NCBI RefSeq assembly: GCF_016649425.1
Contig: NZ_JADRCR010000007.1
Location: 1 to 64,000, forward strand
Length of the DNA: 64,000 nucleotides
From: Limnobaculum allomyrinae
GTDB taxonomy: Bacteria > Pseudomonadota > Gammaproteobacteria > Enterobacterales > Enterobacteriaceae
Direction: 5' to 3'
How positions within the stretch are numbered: position 1 is the first letter of the stretch; each line of letters starts with the position of its first letter. The position numbers and the translations under genes are program-made. The notes beneath the pieces are model-generated. The model was not told the DNA's origin, made no database searches, and was given only the letters and a program-made list of their open reading frames with translations. Positions 6,708 through 18,282 of this stretch are shown piece after piece.

Positions 6708-6955
6708 TTGACTAATTCAGATATTCGGGGCTATAGTGACCGCACTAGAAAATACAAGCGGACACTCCGCACCCGATAGTTTTGCGGCTTTTTTATGCCT
6801 GCGATATGGCATATCCACAGACAAAGATCGGGTGGAGAGGCGTTAATACAATACCCGCAAGGGGAATATGCCCGGAGCTACTTGTATGCTCTAGTTGACA
6901 CCCGGTCACCAACTACTAATTGGTGACTGTAACTAAAAATACAAGGAATCATACT
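6708..6955 (+). other. Non-coding prophage segment with inverted repeat before antA
   Basis: No convincing gene is present. Parts resemble the leader region that precedes Ash/Icd-type genes in lambdoid and P4-like phages (a GC-rich stretch around 6755-6795, then purine-rich sequence), but all frames are broken, so this is a weak impression. A perfect inverted repeat, GTCACCAA (6905-6912) and TTGGTGAC (6920-6927), lies 28 bp before the antirepressor start. It could be an operator or an RNA hairpin. Confidence 0.4.
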
Positions 6956-7156
6956 ATGACAGCTCAACTCATCCCCGTTTTTAATGGCAATATCTCCAAC
7001 GAAACCACGCTGCTTTGTAACGCCAGAGAATTACATACATTCTTAAAAATAGGTAAGCGCTTTGCATCATGGATTACTGAACGCATTGCAGAGTATGGAT
7101 TTATTGAGAATCAGGATTACGTTTTGATTTCCCATAATCGGGTAAACGTACGTTAA
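6956..7156 (+). pseudogene. AntA/AntB-type antirepressor, truncated
   Basis: A 66-residue product starts at ATG 6956 with AAGGA ten bases upstream. Residues about 15-60 match the AntA/AntB N-terminal domain: NARELHTFLKIGKRFASWITERIAEYGFIENQDY. After VLISHNR the frame ends at 7154-7156, where the family normally continues into a longer C-terminal part. Downstream frames contain stops and no recognisable remainder. It is probably a decayed gene, although a stand-alone AntA domain cannot be excluded. It sits between the integrase and the attachment side, a place where phages often carry cargo. Confidence 0.65.
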
Positions 7157-7280
7157 ATGATGCAAAAGAAATTCTTAAAAAGGAAACGAAGAATATAGAG
7201 CCTCATCCCAGCCAAATTTTAGGCGCAAACTGGCGGACCGTTTTAACAAGAATCCGAAGCGAAAACATACAAAACACCTA

Positions 7281-7294
7281 GTGATTTATGTCAC
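7281..7294. promoter_or_regulatory. CRP-like palindrome in the prophage border
   Basis: GTGA-N6-TCAC (7281-7294), extended to TCACA on one side, matches the core of a CRP site (TGTGA-N6-TCACA) with one mismatch. It is not in front of a recognised gene: antA ends upstream and icd converges. It may be a chance match or a border relic. Confidence 0.25.
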
Positions 7295-7317
7295 ATTTTT
7301 CATCGTGAAATTTAGGA

Positions 7318-7351
7318 GTTTTGATAAAACGTTTTGATAATGTTTTGATAA
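7318..7351 (+). repeat. Three direct repeats GTTTTGATAA near the presumed attachment site
   Basis: GTTTTGATAA occurs at 7318-7327, 7331-7340 and 7342-7351, just before the icd terminator. Short spaced direct repeats beside an attachment core are typical of integrase arm-binding sites, and the integrase gene ends 600 bp away. This reading is inference. Confidence 0.5.
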
Positions 7352-7370
7352 TAGATAGCAAGCTAACAAT

Positions 7371-7397
7371 AAAAAACGGGAGCGTTCAGGCTCCCGT
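7371..7397 (-). terminator. Intrinsic terminator of icd
   Basis: On the minus strand, ACGGGAGC (7397-7390) pairs with GCTCCCGT (7383-7376) around a six-base loop, followed by a T run. It lies about 25 bp after the icd stop. Confidence 0.85.
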
Positions 7398-7421
7398 CAA
7401 TATTTGTGACACTTTCTGCAA

Positions 7422-8675
7422 TTACATGCAGGCAATCACATCTTTACCAAACTCGCTACAGGAGCGCTCTTTAGCGTCATCCATCATACGGGCGAAGTCA
7501 TAAGTGACAGTTTTATTCTTAATTGCCCCTTCCACGCCTTTGATGATTAGGTCAGCCGCTTCGGTCCAGCCCATATGACGCAGCATCATTTCAGCAGACA
7601 GGATAACTGAACCTGGGTTCACCTTATCCTGACCAGCATATTTTGGTGCCGTACCGTGAGTTGCTTCGAACAATGCGCAGTCATCGCCAATGTTTGCTCC
7701 AGGAGCAATACCGATACCACCCACCTGTGCAGCCAGAGCATCAGAAATATAATCACCATTAAGATTCATCGTCGCGATGACATCATACTCTTCCGGACGC
7801 AACAGAATTTGTTGCAGGAAAGCATCAGCAATAACGTCGTTGATAATAATATCTTTACCCGTCTTAGGATTTTTGACCTTCAACCATGGGCCACCATCAA
7901 GCAGTTCACCGCCGAACTCTTCTTTCGCTAACTGGTAGCCCCAGTCTTTGAAAGCGCCTTCGGTAAATTTCATGATATTACCTTTGTGCACCAGCGTAAC
8001 CGAGTCACGATCGTTATCAATTGCATACTCAATTGCTGCACGAATCAGGCGTTTACTTCCTTCTTCCGAGCACGGTTTAATACCGATACCGCACTGTTGT
8101 GGGAACCGAATTTTAGTTACACCCATTTCATCACGCAGGAATTTAATCACTTTATCTGCTTCAGCGGTGCCCGCTTTCCACTCAACACCAGCATAAATAT
8201 CTTCTGCGTTTTCACGGAAAATCACCATATCAGTCAGATCAGGGCGTTTAACCGGACTTGGAGTTCCTTCAAAATAACGCACTGGACGCAAACAAATATA
8301 GAGATCCAACTGCTGACGAAGTGCTACGTTCAAAGAACGAATACCGCCACCAACAGGTGTTGTCAGAGGGCCTTTGATAGCCACTTTATATTCACGAATT
8401 AAATCCAGCGTTTCATCAGGTAACCAGACGTCTTTACCATATACCTGAGTTGATTTCTCACCAGTATAGATTTCCATCCAGGAGATTTTTCGCTCGCCGC
8501 CGTAAGCTTTCTTTACTGCCGCATCAACAACATCAATCATGACAGGCGTTACATCAACACCAATACCGTCGCCTTCAATATAAGGAATGATAGGATCTTG
8601 CGGAACTGTGAGTTTGCCATTAGCGTTAACTGTAATTTTTTTACCTGTGGCAGGAACAACTACTTTGCTTTCCAT
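7422..8675 (-). CDS. icd: Isocitrate dehydrogenase, NADP-dependent
   Basis: This 417-residue enzyme oxidises isocitrate to 2-oxoglutarate with CO2 and NADPH in the TCA cycle. It is closely similar to E. coli Icd (416 residues). [13 protein letters not shown] at the start, [12 protein letters not shown] with the regulatory serine (about 113), the ECS-type cofactor region near [11 protein letters not shown], and Lys/Tyr active-site segments are all present. ATG 8675 has GGAGAG upstream; a longer frame to 8726 lacks homology. The last 20 residues ([19 protein letters not shown] region) differ more from the E. coli sequence than the rest. That is notable because phages that integrate here replace the 3' end of icd. 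Single gene, divergent from rluE. Confidence 0.97.
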   Translation of the reverse strand: MESKVVVPATGKKITVNANGKLTVPQDPIIPYIEGDGIGVDVTPVMIDVVDAAVKKAYGGERKISWMEIYTGEKSTQVYGKDVWLPDETLDLIREYKVAIKGPLTTPVGGGIRSLNVALRQQLDLYICLRPVRYFEGTPSPVKRPDLTDMVIFRENAEDIYAGVEWKAGTAEADKVIKFLRDEMGVTKIRFPQQCGIGIKPCSEEGSKRLIRAAIEYAIDNDRDSVTLVHKGNIMKFTEGAFKDWGYQLAKEEFGGELLDGGPWLKVKNPKTGKDIIINDVIADAFLQQILLRPEEYDVIATMNLNGDYISDALAAQVGGIGIAPGANIGDDCALFEATHGTAPKYAGQDKVNPGSVILSAEMMLRHMGWTEAADLIIKGVEGAIKNKTVTYDFARMMDDAKERSCSEFGKDVIACM

Positions 8676-8807
8676 CAAACTCTCCTCTGAGGACATGTTT
8701 GTTAATTTTTTGTAAGATGCGTACATGATACTACTTGAATACTTTCAGTCCGCCAATCAAAAACTTTTTCAAGTATAATGATTTAACGATTCAACACGCG
8801 AAATGTC

Positions 8808-9428
8808 ATGTTAAAACTAGCAACTAAAAAAAATTCTGCCACTGGCAGAAGACAAAAAACCGTCAGTCGTGCGCCCAAAGCCCCACGACGCGTAATCTTG
8901 TTCAATAAACCCTATGATGTATTACCTCAGTTTACTGACGAAGCCGGCAGAAAAACGTTAAAAAATTATATTCCTGTAACCGGCGTTTATGCCGCAGGAA
9001 GACTGGATCGCGATAGTGAAGGCCTGCTGGTTTTGACAAACGACGGTAAATTACAGGCAGAATTAACACAACCGCAACATAAAACAGGGAAAGTCTATTT
9101 GGTTCAGGTGGAAGGAATTCCTGACACCGCGGCACTGGAAAAATTACGCCATGGTATCACGCTCAACGATGGACCGACGCTTCCGGCAGGTGCAGAACTT
9201 ATTTCAGAGCCAGAGTGGTTATGGCCACGAGAACCACCAATTCGCGAACGTAAAACGATTCCAACCAGTTGGATTAAGATCACGCTGTATGAAGGCAGAA
9301 ACCGTCAGGTTCGTAGAATGACGGCCCATGTTGGATTTCCTACCCTGCGATTAATTCGTTACAGTCTGCATAACTGGAGTCTTGATGATCTCGCCCCCGG
9401 CGAATGGAAAGAGGTGAAATATGTCTGA
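8808..9428 (+). CDS. rluE: 23S rRNA pseudouridine(2457) synthase
   Basis: This 206-residue member of the RsuA/RluE pseudouridine synthase family converts U2457 of 23S rRNA to pseudouridine. The catalytic aspartate is Asp67 in [19 protein letters not shown]. The C-terminal GRNRQVRRM motif (about 163-171) is the second family signature. The N-terminus is a basic tail without the S4 domain, as in RluE. It is divergent from icd and overlaps nudJ by 8 bp, the gene order found in E. coli (icd, rluE, nudJ, mnmA). The start follows the AT-rich region between the two divergent genes. Confidence 0.93.
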   Translation: MLKLATKKNSATGRRQKTVSRAPKAPRRVILFNKPYDVLPQFTDEAGRKTLKNYIPVTGVYAAGRLDRDSEGLLVLTNDGKLQAELTQPQHKTGKVYLVQVEGIPDTAALEKLRHGITLNDGPTLPAGAELISEPEWLWPREPPIRERKTIPTSWIKITLYEGRNRQVRRMTAHVGFPTLRLIRYSLHNWSLDDLAPGEWKEVKYV

Positions 9429-9870
9429 CAACCAATATAAACCCCATGTCACTATGGCCTGCGTTGTCCAGGCTGAAAATCGGTTTCTAATGGTAGAAGA
9501 ACGAATTCATGGTTTACCGACGTTAAATCAACCGGCGGGTCATCTTGAAGCCAATGAGACGCTGTTAGAAGGCGCCCAAAGAGAGTTGTGGGAAGAAACG
9601 GGTATTCATGCTGCACCACAATCTTTAATGCAGATTTACCAATGGACTGCCAGCGATGGCACGCCATTTATCCGCTTTACTTTTGCCATCGATTTAGCCG
9701 AAATACCAGAGACCATGCCTCATGATAGCGACATTGAACGCTGTCTGTGGTTAACGGCAGAGGAAATTATTCATGCCCCCAATTTGCGTTCTCCTTTAGT
9801 CAGAGAAAGTATGATTCGTTACCTACAACCTGAACGCTATCCCCTTTCGATACTGGAAAACTTTAAATAA
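9421..9870 (+). CDS. nudJ: Nudix hydrolase NudJ (phosphatase on HMP-PP/thiamine-PP type substrates)
   Basis: This 149-residue Nudix enzyme has the Nudix box complete at Gly40-Ile62: G, five residues, E46, seven residues, R54-E55, and EE at 58-59. NudJ (YmfB) hydrolyses nucleoside di- and triphosphates and thiamine-pathway pyrophosphates. The gene starts inside the 3' end of rluE (ATG 9421), so translation is probably coupled. The order rluE-nudJ-mnmA is conserved in enterobacteria and supports the name. Confidence 0.92.
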   Translation: MSDNQYKPHVTMACVVQAENRFLMVEERIHGLPTLNQPAGHLEANETLLEGAQRELWEETGIHAAPQSLMQIYQWTASDGTPFIRFTFAIDLAEIPETMPHDSDIERCLWLTAEEIIHAPNLRSPLVRESMIRYLQPERYPLSILENFK

Positions 9871-9920
9871 CCAAAAAGCGTTTTGTGTTAAGCGGTGCGC
9901 CAGCGCTATCAACGTGCTAA

Positions 9921-11093
<1,173 letters not shown>

Positions 11094-11095
11094 TT

Positions 11096-13116
<2,021 letters not shown>

Positions 13117-13139
13117 TTTAGACCTTAATACTTTCAATG

Positions 13140-13168
13140 TAGGGCGCTATCATAGCGCCCTATTTTTT
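13140..13168 (+). terminator. Intrinsic terminator of purB
   Basis: TAGGGCGCT (13140-13148) pairs with AGCGCCCTA (13154-13162), followed by TTTTTTC. The reverse orientation has only a short T run, so it mainly serves purB. Confidence 0.85.
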
Positions 13169-13175
13169 CGATCAA

Positions 13176-13418
13176 TTATTTAAGATCGTTCAGGCTGGCG
13201 CCAAAGTTGATATGTAACACCTCATCACCAAATACCAGAGCCGGAACACTTTTTACTCCAGCTTTCTCTGCATCAGCAATTTTTTCTTTTTCCTGACCTA
13301 AATGAACGATACGTACTTTTGTCGCAGGATCGATAAGGCTTAATACTGAGTTTTCAGCGCTGATGCAAACCGGGCAACCTGCGTGATAAAAAATTACTTC
13401 CTTTGTTTTATTAACCAT
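13176..13418 (-). CDS. Thioredoxin/glutaredoxin-fold protein with CPVC motif
   Basis: This is an 80-residue single-domain thioredoxin-fold protein. The redox pair is Cys15-Pro-Val-Cys18 after the first strand (VIFYHAGCPVC), and the cis-proline is Pro59 (VKSVPALVF). The length and CPxC placement are like glutaredoxins or small arsenic/thiol redox proteins. ATG 13418 was chosen because GGAGAG lies just before it. It is transcribed divergently from a MarR-family regulator with two shared palindromic operators between them, so the regulator probably controls it. Its partner substrate is unknown. It is not the usual neighbour of purB in enterobacteria. Confidence 0.75.
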   Translation of the reverse strand: MVNKTKEVIFYHAGCPVCISAENSVLSLIDPATKVRIVHLGQEKEKIADAEKAGVKSVPALVFGDEVLHINFGASLNDLK

Positions 13419-13437
13419 TTTTTTACTCTCCAATTAA

Positions 13438-13460
13438 TTTGGTATCGATTCGATACCAAA
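13438..13460. promoter_or_regulatory. MarR operator 1 (perfect palindrome)
   Basis: Two 11-base arms, TTTGGTATCGA and TCGATACCAAA, flank one central T. It lies 20 bp before the thioredoxin-like gene start on the minus strand, overlapping its likely promoter. A related copy is at 13497-13511 close to the MarR gene. Confidence 0.75.
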
Positions 13461-13496
13461 TAACAATAAAGAATAAAGTAACAACTTGTCAATATT

Positions 13497-13511
13497 GTTT
13501 CGAATCGATAC
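13497..13511. promoter_or_regulatory. MarR operator 2 (imperfect copy)
   Basis: GTTTCGAATCGATAC reads, on the opposite strand, GTATCGATTCGAAAC, sharing the GTATCGATTCGA core with operator 1. It lies 24 bp before the MarR start codon, suited to autoregulation. Confidence 0.65.
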
Positions 13512-13534
13512 TATCTTTGTAGCGGAGGAGAATA

Positions 13535-14077
13535 ATGACACTATTTGATATTTTGGAACGGCTGGCAAATCTGCAACAGAGCTGTTTTTATCGAGATCCA
13601 CAACTACGCCATTTGCCTTCAGTGCAGATCAGTGCGTTATATTATCTTTCTCGTTGTAATCACTACTCTAATACGCCTGGTGCCGTTGCTGAGTACCTTG
13701 GATTTACCAAAGGTACAATTTCGCAATCATTACGCAAACTAGAAAACCAAGGGTGGATAATCCGTGAGGGTGATAGTCATGACAAACGTATTGTACGGTT
13801 GTTTATAACCGACAAAACCAGAGAGATCCTCTATGGAGTAATCTCTCAAAACGCTATTGACCAGGCATGTACCTCCCTTAGTCACCAGGGAGAACCGTTG
13901 CAGGCGCAGCTTCTTCAGCTACTACGTCAGTTGCAGAGGCAAGAGAATCAACGAATATTTGGTGAATGCCATCAATGCCGCTTTCATCAAACAAAACAAG
14001 CACAACCCTATTGCGGTTTAACTCAAGAGTTAATACCAGATAAAAATACTCGATTAATTTGCCGGGAATTTCAGTAA
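13535..14077 (+). CDS. MarR-family regulator with a C-terminal four-cysteine segment
   Basis: This is a 180-residue protein. Residues about 27-100 form the MarR winged helix (SVQISALYYLSRC, then AEYLGFTKGTISQSLRKLENQGWI and the wing DSHDKRIVRLFIT). The C-terminal tail, unlike ordinary MarR proteins, has Cys145-x2-Cys148, Cys160 and Cys176, with His151 nearby: a possible metal or iron-sulfur site. GGAGGAG precedes ATG 13535. The divergent thioredoxin-like gene and palindromic operators suggest a redox- or metal-sensing repressor acting on both genes. The sensing role is inference. I do not know a named member. Confidence 0.8.
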   Translation: MTLFDILERLANLQQSCFYRDPQLRHLPSVQISALYYLSRCNHYSNTPGAVAEYLGFTKGTISQSLRKLENQGWIIREGDSHDKRIVRLFITDKTREILYGVISQNAIDQACTSLSHQGEPLQAQLLQLLRQLQRQENQRIFGECHQCRFHQTKQAQPYCGLTQELIPDKNTRLICREFQ

Positions 14078-14138
14078 AAAAGTTACTATGCATGTTCTTA
14101 TAGCCACGGCAATATTTCGTCGTGGCTAATCTTTATTA

Positions 14139-15380
14139 TTACACTTTAAAACGTTGTTCTGTCAGTTTCACAATTTCCACCAACACTTCACTGGCTGCCC
14201 GAAGTGATTTAATCGGCAGATATTCATATATTGAATGAAAATTATGCGCCCCGGTAAATACATTAGGGCAAGGCAAGCCATTTTGCGACAACGCTGCACC
14301 ATCATATCCACCACGCATAGGTGTCACTTTAGGTTCAATATTCAAATTACGATAGGCCTGTGTGGCAATCTCTATCGGATAGGCTGACTCGCCCTGCAAG
14401 CTGTTAAATACATTGGCATAACGATCGGAAAGTGTACATTTCACACTACCTTCCCCCCAAAGTGCCGCACAATTATCAGAAAGGTTTTGCAGGAATTGCA
14501 TTCTCTGCTGGTATCCTTGCTCGGTAAAATCTCTGACATCCATATTCAGTATAGTTTTTGCACTGTTTCCCTGCAGCTGTTTAACCCAGTAATACCCCTC
14601 CCGACCTTCTGTGTATTCTGGCGCCTCGCCTCCGGGTAACATCGAAATAAACTTATGAGCCATTAGCAATGAGTTCTTCAATTTTCCTTTTGCTGACATG
14701 GGATGAGCTGACTGGCCAGTAAACACAATAACCGCATCCCCCGCATTCCAGTTCTCATACACCAGTTCACCAATACCACAACAATCCAGCGTGTAGGCAA
14801 AGTCCGCACCAAAGCTTTTAACATCAAATACTTTAGAACCTCTCAGCCCCTGCTCCTCGTCAGGAACCAGGCCGACTTTTACAGAACCATGTTTAATCTC
14901 CGGGTGCTGAACTAAATACTGGATCATATTCACAATAGAGGCGATAGCCGCTTTATCATCAGCACCTAACAGGCTGGTACCATCAGTGACAATAATTTCA
15001 TCGCCAATATAATCACTCAACTCAGGAAATTCATTCTGGCGTAAATAGATATTCTGTTGCTTATTCAGGCAAAGATCTCCGCCAGAATAAGGTAATATTT
15101 GTGCATGTGTATCTGCAGTTTGCTCTGCGCTGGTATCCAGATGACCAAAAAAGGCAACTACAGGAAGAGGATAATCAACGTTGGCAGGAAGCGTAGCCGT
15201 TAGTATCGCGCGCTCACTAACCTGAACATCCTGTAAACCAAGCGCTCTTAGTTCTTCTGCAACCTGATTAGCCAGCACCCGTTGTCCTTCAGACGACGGC
15301 ATAATACCAGCAGCCCCGTTTTCTCTATTCGTTGTTGTATTAATTTTGGTATAGGAAATAAAACGCTCAACAATATCCAC
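14139..15380 (-). CDS. pepT: Peptidase T-type aminotripeptidase (M20B)
   Basis: This is a 413-residue zinc aminopeptidase that removes N-terminal residues from tripeptides. Counting from the GTG at 15389, metal and active-site motifs are GHLDTS (His83, Asp85), LGADDKA (143-145), PDEEQG (about 177-179) and YTLDCCG (Asp202), and the C-terminal TGAHNFHSIYEYL. The last motif reads NFHS where E. coli has NYHG, and DCCG replaces DGGG. It is clearly diverged from E. coli PepT, so a paralogous tripeptidase is possible. I prefer GTG 15380 (DIVERF aligns with the usual MDKLLERF start, with AAAGGTGA upstream); GTG 15389 is the alternative. In E. coli pepT also lies near purB, beyond phoPQ, which is absent here. 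Confidence 0.85.
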   Translation of the reverse strand: MDIVERFISYTKINTTTNRENGAAGIMPSSEGQRVLANQVAEELRALGLQDVQVSERAILTATLPANVDYPLPVVAFFGHLDTSAEQTADTHAQILPYSGGDLCLNKQQNIYLRQNEFPELSDYIGDEIIVTDGTSLLGADDKAAIASIVNMIQYLVQHPEIKHGSVKVGLVPDEEQGLRGSKVFDVKSFGADFAYTLDCCGIGELVYENWNAGDAVIVFTGQSAHPMSAKGKLKNSLLMAHKFISMLPGGEAPEYTEGREGYYWVKQLQGNSAKTILNMDVRDFTEQGYQQRMQFLQNLSDNCAALWGEGSVKCTLSDRYANVFNSLQGESAYPIEIATQAYRNLNIEPKVTPMRGGYDGAALSQNGLPCPNVFTGAHNFHSIYEYLPIKSLRAASEVLVEIVKLTEQRFKV

Positions 15381-15389
15381 TCTATTCAC

Positions 15390-15785
15390 CTTTTATTTTT
15401 TAAGTTGTTTTACTTACGGTATCACAGGGTTGATATTTGTTGAATTCATTTCAATCCATTAAAAATCATTATTTATCAATGAACTGATATTAATCACCGA
15501 AGTAAATTCCATAACATTATAAGAATTACGTTATATATAAAATAATTTTATTTCTGATAACTAATATATATTCAGGCGTTTGCATAAGCGTGTGTTATAT
15601 CCAGACAGTAACTAAAAAACACGATATTACTATACATTTCAATGTCGATTTCCGCTGTTAACTGTATAGTTTACGCTGATGATGTTAAACTTAGCTTCAT
15701 CAGCCAGACTTTGGCATTCATTCCATCTTTACTGCATTAACTCTGTCTGAAACAGCCTCCGCTAATGTCACGCATAGGAAAGAAA
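15390..15785. other. Intergenic region between pepT and yqjA
   Basis: About 400 bp of A+T-rich sequence lie between divergent genes. No ORF of useful length, tRNA or clear repeat is seen. It should hold both promoters, but I cannot place -35/-10 pairs with confidence. Confidence 0.5.
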
Positions 15786-16448
15786 ATGGGTTCGATAACA
15801 GATTTATTCCAGGCACTCCTGCATCAGGACTTCAAAACATTAGCTAATCCGGAATTTCTTTGGGCCATTTATGGCATCTTATTTCTGATAATTTTTCTGG
15901 AAAATGGTTTATTACCTGCCGCATTTTTACCAGGAGACAGCCTGTTATTATTGGCTGGCGCATTAGTTGCCCAAGGCTCTTTACATTTTCTTCTTACGAT
16001 AGCGGTGCTTTCTACTGCGGCTGCACTCGGTTGCTGGTTTAGCTACCTCCAGGGGCGATGGCTGGGAAAAACCAAGACGGTACAGGGATGGATGTCAAAA
16101 ATACCTGCGCACTATCACCAACGAGCACACCAGTTATTCCATCGCCATGGCTTTTTTGCACTGCTTATTGGCCGCTTTCTGGCATTTGTGCGTACATTAT
16201 TACCAACAATTGCAGGCCTCTCTGCTCTTGATGCAAAGCGCTTTCAAATTTTTAACTGGTTGAGTGCGGTGTTGTGGGTAAGTGTTGTTACTACTCTGGG
16301 ATATCTTATCAGCCTGACACCACTGTATAAGCACCATGAAGCTGCCGTTATGAACGGATTAATGATTTTACCGGTCGCTTTACTGGTTATCGGGCTGATT
16401 GGTTCTCTCATTGTGGTATTAAAGAAAAAATCCGAGAAAAAGAGATAA
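15786..16448 (+). CDS. yqjA: DedA-family inner-membrane transporter YqjA
   Basis: This 220-residue protein, the same length as E. coli YqjA, is a DedA/SNARE-associated membrane protein involved in the proton-motive force and in resistance to alkaline pH and cationic compounds. Conserved family features are the [22 protein letters not shown] re-entrant segment (about 38-59) with its acidic residues, and [18 protein letters not shown] (about 131-148) with the essential arginines. Four to five hydrophobic segments follow. ATG 15786 was chosen for the AGGAAAG ribosome-binding site and match to the usual N-terminus. The usual partner mzrA (yqjB) does not follow. Confidence 0.92.
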   Translation: MGSITDLFQALLHQDFKTLANPEFLWAIYGILFLIIFLENGLLPAAFLPGDSLLLLAGALVAQGSLHFLLTIAVLSTAAALGCWFSYLQGRWLGKTKTVQGWMSKIPAHYHQRAHQLFHRHGFFALLIGRFLAFVRTLLPTIAGLSALDAKRFQIFNWLSAVLWVSVVTTLGYLISLTPLYKHHEAAVMNGLMILPVALLVIGLIGSLIVVLKKKSEKKR

Positions 16449-16503
16449 TCAATATTTCTATTGTCAGGTATCCGCGTTGATTATGTAATACCTGAGGCAG
16501 CCA

Positions 16504-16734
16504 TTAGTTACAGGGCATATTCATTGCTACCTTACAACGAGCAAGAAAAACGCTAATGGCTTCATCATAGTTCAGTTCCTTAAACAAAATAGCTCGTTCA
16601 AATAACTGTTCGCCCTGCTCATCATTCCAGCACCATTGTATTTTCACAGTACTCTTTATTGGTTCGATTTCTAACGCTACTAAAGCGTTTTGGCGGCACT
16701 GTTGAGCCTGGAGGATAAAATCGGTAAGTTCCAT
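16504..16734 (-). CDS. Small hypothetical protein
   Basis: This is a 76-residue soluble protein starting at ATG 16734 with GAGGAAA seven bases upstream, a good start. It begins MELTDFILQAQQCRQNALVAL (helix), continues with a basic strand and QWCWND, and ends with FLARCKVAMNMPCN. Three cysteines and three tryptophan/aromatic positions are visible. I do not recognise the family. It is converging with yqjA and divergent from the AriR-like gene. Ribosome-binding site and composition support it as a real gene. Confidence 0.6.
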   Translation of the reverse strand: MELTDFILQAQQCRQNALVALEIEPIKSTVKIQWCWNDEQGEQLFERAILFKELNYDEAISVFLARCKVAMNMPCN

Positions 16735-16893
16735 TGGGTTTCCTCAATAACATTAATAATCATTTTATAACCGGCTTTATATTAATCGGTATAAGCTCAG
16801 ATAGTTACCGCTCAAATGGTAACATCTTACTGCTTTTTCAATGCTATAGTTGCGACAAATTAATCATGCTACTTTCAGGAATTCTTCATTTCT

Positions 16894-17118
16894 ATGAGTA
16901 TTGAAACACTTAAATTTATGCAAGATGAGCGCCAACGACTTATCGGCAAAGCCGTATGTCGTCTCAATACCCTTGGGGAAGATCTCTCTCGTGAGAATAT
17001 TATCAATACACTGGAGGATTTGATGACAGAAACTGATGATGCCTCACAGCAACGAGTTATTCAGGATGCCATTACTGCTTTTATTGCTACGAATGGAAAG
17101 TTTACCTTGGCTCGCTAA
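16894..17118 (+). CDS. AriR/YmgB-like small regulator (family proposed)
   Basis: This is a 74-residue helical protein. The pattern RLIGKAVCRLNTLGEDLSRENIINTL..L......D..QQRVIQDAITAFI matches the YmgB/AriR/YcgZ family, in which LGxAVxxLxxxGxxVxxxxI is followed by two helices. Members in E. coli modulate biofilm formation and acid resistance, and several connect to the BluF/BluR or Rcs pathways. The assignment is by pattern only. A second protein of the same pattern lies at 25444-25644. It lies just before the tRNA cluster, on the opposite strand. Confidence 0.55.
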   Translation: MSIETLKFMQDERQRLIGKAVCRLNTLGEDLSRENIINTLEDLMTETDDASQQRVIQDAITAFIATNGKFTLAR

Positions 17119-17170
17119 AATCAGCACAATTCAATACTAAAAGACTCAGATAGAACTAAATGATAAACAT

Positions 17171-17196
17171 AAAAAAACCACCTTACAGGTGGTTTT
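17171..17196 (-). terminator. Terminator after the tRNA cluster
   Basis: AAAACCACCT (17174-17183) and AGGTGGTTTT (17187-17196) form a 10-bp stem with a three-base loop. On the minus strand it is followed by a seven-T run. It ends the tRNA Gly-Cys-Leu transcript and may also stop the AriR-like gene on the plus strand. Confidence 0.8.
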
Positions 17197-17231
17197 AACT
17201 AATTCTGTATTCTGATTTTATCAATATCAAA

Positions 17232-17318
17232 TGGTGCCCGGGGCGAGACTTGAACTCGCACGGCGTTACCGCCGAGGGATTTTAAATCCCTTGTGTCTAC
17301 CGATTCCACCACCCGGGC
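17232..17318 (-). tRNA. leuZ: tRNA-Leu (anticodon UAA)
   Basis: This 87-nt tRNA has an encoded CCA end. The anticodon loop TTTAAAA gives anticodon TAA. It has a long variable arm, as expected for tRNA-Leu, and a GCCCGGG acceptor arm. It is the last of three tRNAs in the order Gly-Cys-Leu downstream of pgsA, as glyW-cysT-leuZ in E. coli. Confidence 0.97.
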
Positions 17319-17329
17319 GTACTTGATAT

Positions 17330-17403
17330 TGGAGGCGCGTCCCGGAGTCGAACCGAGGTAGGCGGATTTGCAATCCGCAGCATGGCCACTCTGCCAACGC
17401 GCC
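17330..17403 (-). tRNA. cysT: tRNA-Cys (anticodon GCA)
   Basis: This 74-nt tRNA has an encoded CCA end. The anticodon stem-loop GGATTGCAAATCC gives anticodon GCA. The acceptor is GGCGCGT. It is the middle gene of the Gly-Cys-Leu cluster, 11 bp upstream of tRNA-Leu. Confidence 0.97.
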
Positions 17404-17427
17404 GTAATATTCATATGAATATTAATT

Positions 17428-17503
<76 letters not shown>

Positions 17504-17659
17504 ACCTAAAACATTATATCAGAACTTACTGATTTAGTTGCTTATCCTAATTAAGACCGCTGCCGTAATTGGATGCTGTGCATTCTACTTACCTGACGAG
17601 GTGAGTCAATAGAATTATTACAACATTTGGTTCGTTTGCTGCTTTTTCCGGCGTATCGG

Positions 17660-18214
17660 CTATGGTTCCAGCAAGTCTGCCTTAGAAGCTTTCAAATATT
17701 GGAACATGGACCAGAACGTTAAGATCGTGGCGATATATAGCAAAATAAAGCCAAAAATTTCAACTAAAGGGTTAGGCCGCCACAACAATATGACTAAAGC
17801 CAACATTTGTGCTGAAGTTTTTACTTTACCTACCCATGAAACCGCAACGCTGCTACGTTTACCAATTTCAGCCATCCACTCTCTTAAAGCGGAAATAATA
17901 ATTTCACGCGCAATCATGGTCGCTGCCGGCAATGATATCCACCAAACATGATAATACTCAGAAACTAACACCAATGCCGTCGCAACCATCACCTTATCAG
18001 CGACCGGATCGAGAAAAGCACCAAAGCGTGTAGTTTGCTTCCAACGGCGAGCCAGAAAACCATCAAACCAGTCAGTCACCGCAGCAACCACGAAAATGAT
18101 GGCACAAACCATTGGAGCCCATTGATATTGCGCTGGCAGGTAGAACGCCACAACAAAGAATGGAATCAAAATGATGCGAAAAAGCGTAAGCAGAGTCGGT
18201 ATATTAAATTGCAT
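17660..18214 (-). CDS. pgsA: CDP-diacylglycerol-glycerol-3-phosphate 3-phosphatidyltransferase
   Basis: This 184-residue inner-membrane enzyme makes phosphatidylglycerol phosphate, the committed step toward phosphatidylglycerol and cardiolipin. The CDP-alcohol phosphatidyltransferase motif is complete: Asp48, Asp51-Gly52, Ala55-Arg56, Gly65, Asp69 and Asp73. It has about four hydrophobic segments. The gene lies downstream of uvrC on the same strand and upstream of the tRNA cluster, as in E. coli. Cardiolipin synthase (clsA), which uses its product after dephosphorylation, is also in this window. Confidence 0.97.
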   Translation of the reverse strand: MQFNIPTLLTLFRIILIPFFVVAFYLPAQYQWAPMVCAIIFVVAAVTDWFDGFLARRWKQTTRFGAFLDPVADKVMVATALVLVSEYYHVWWISLPAATMIAREIIISALREWMAEIGKRSSVAVSWVGKVKTSAQMLALVILLWRPNPLVEIFGFILLYIATILTFWSMFQYLKASKADLLEP

Positions 18215-18282
18215 AGTGCTATGGTGCTCTATTGCTGTTCAGTATAAAAGAGAAGGCGTATGCCTATGTTGCTACATACTCT

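Larger units (their letters stand above)
1..7421. mobile_element. Prophage, integrase-proximal end, beside icd
   Basis: Everything from the left edge to the icd terminator looks phage-derived: a DUF2303 gene, a yfdR-type HD hydrolase, a run of short genes overlapping by ATGA, an excisionase, a lambda-family tyrosine integrase and an AntA-type antirepressor fragment. The integrase gene lies less than 1 kb from the 3' end of icd, the arrangement known for phage 21 and e14, which integrate into icd. The left end lies outside the window, so the size and the second att site are unknown. At least three genes look damaged, so the element is probably defective, though the integrase and excisionase are intact. 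The boundary near 7,320-7,420 is inferred. Confidence 0.85.

Noticed and set aside
7656..8402. Several frames opposite icd
   Set aside because: They overlap a highly conserved enzyme gene and have no ribosome-binding sites or recognisable motifs.
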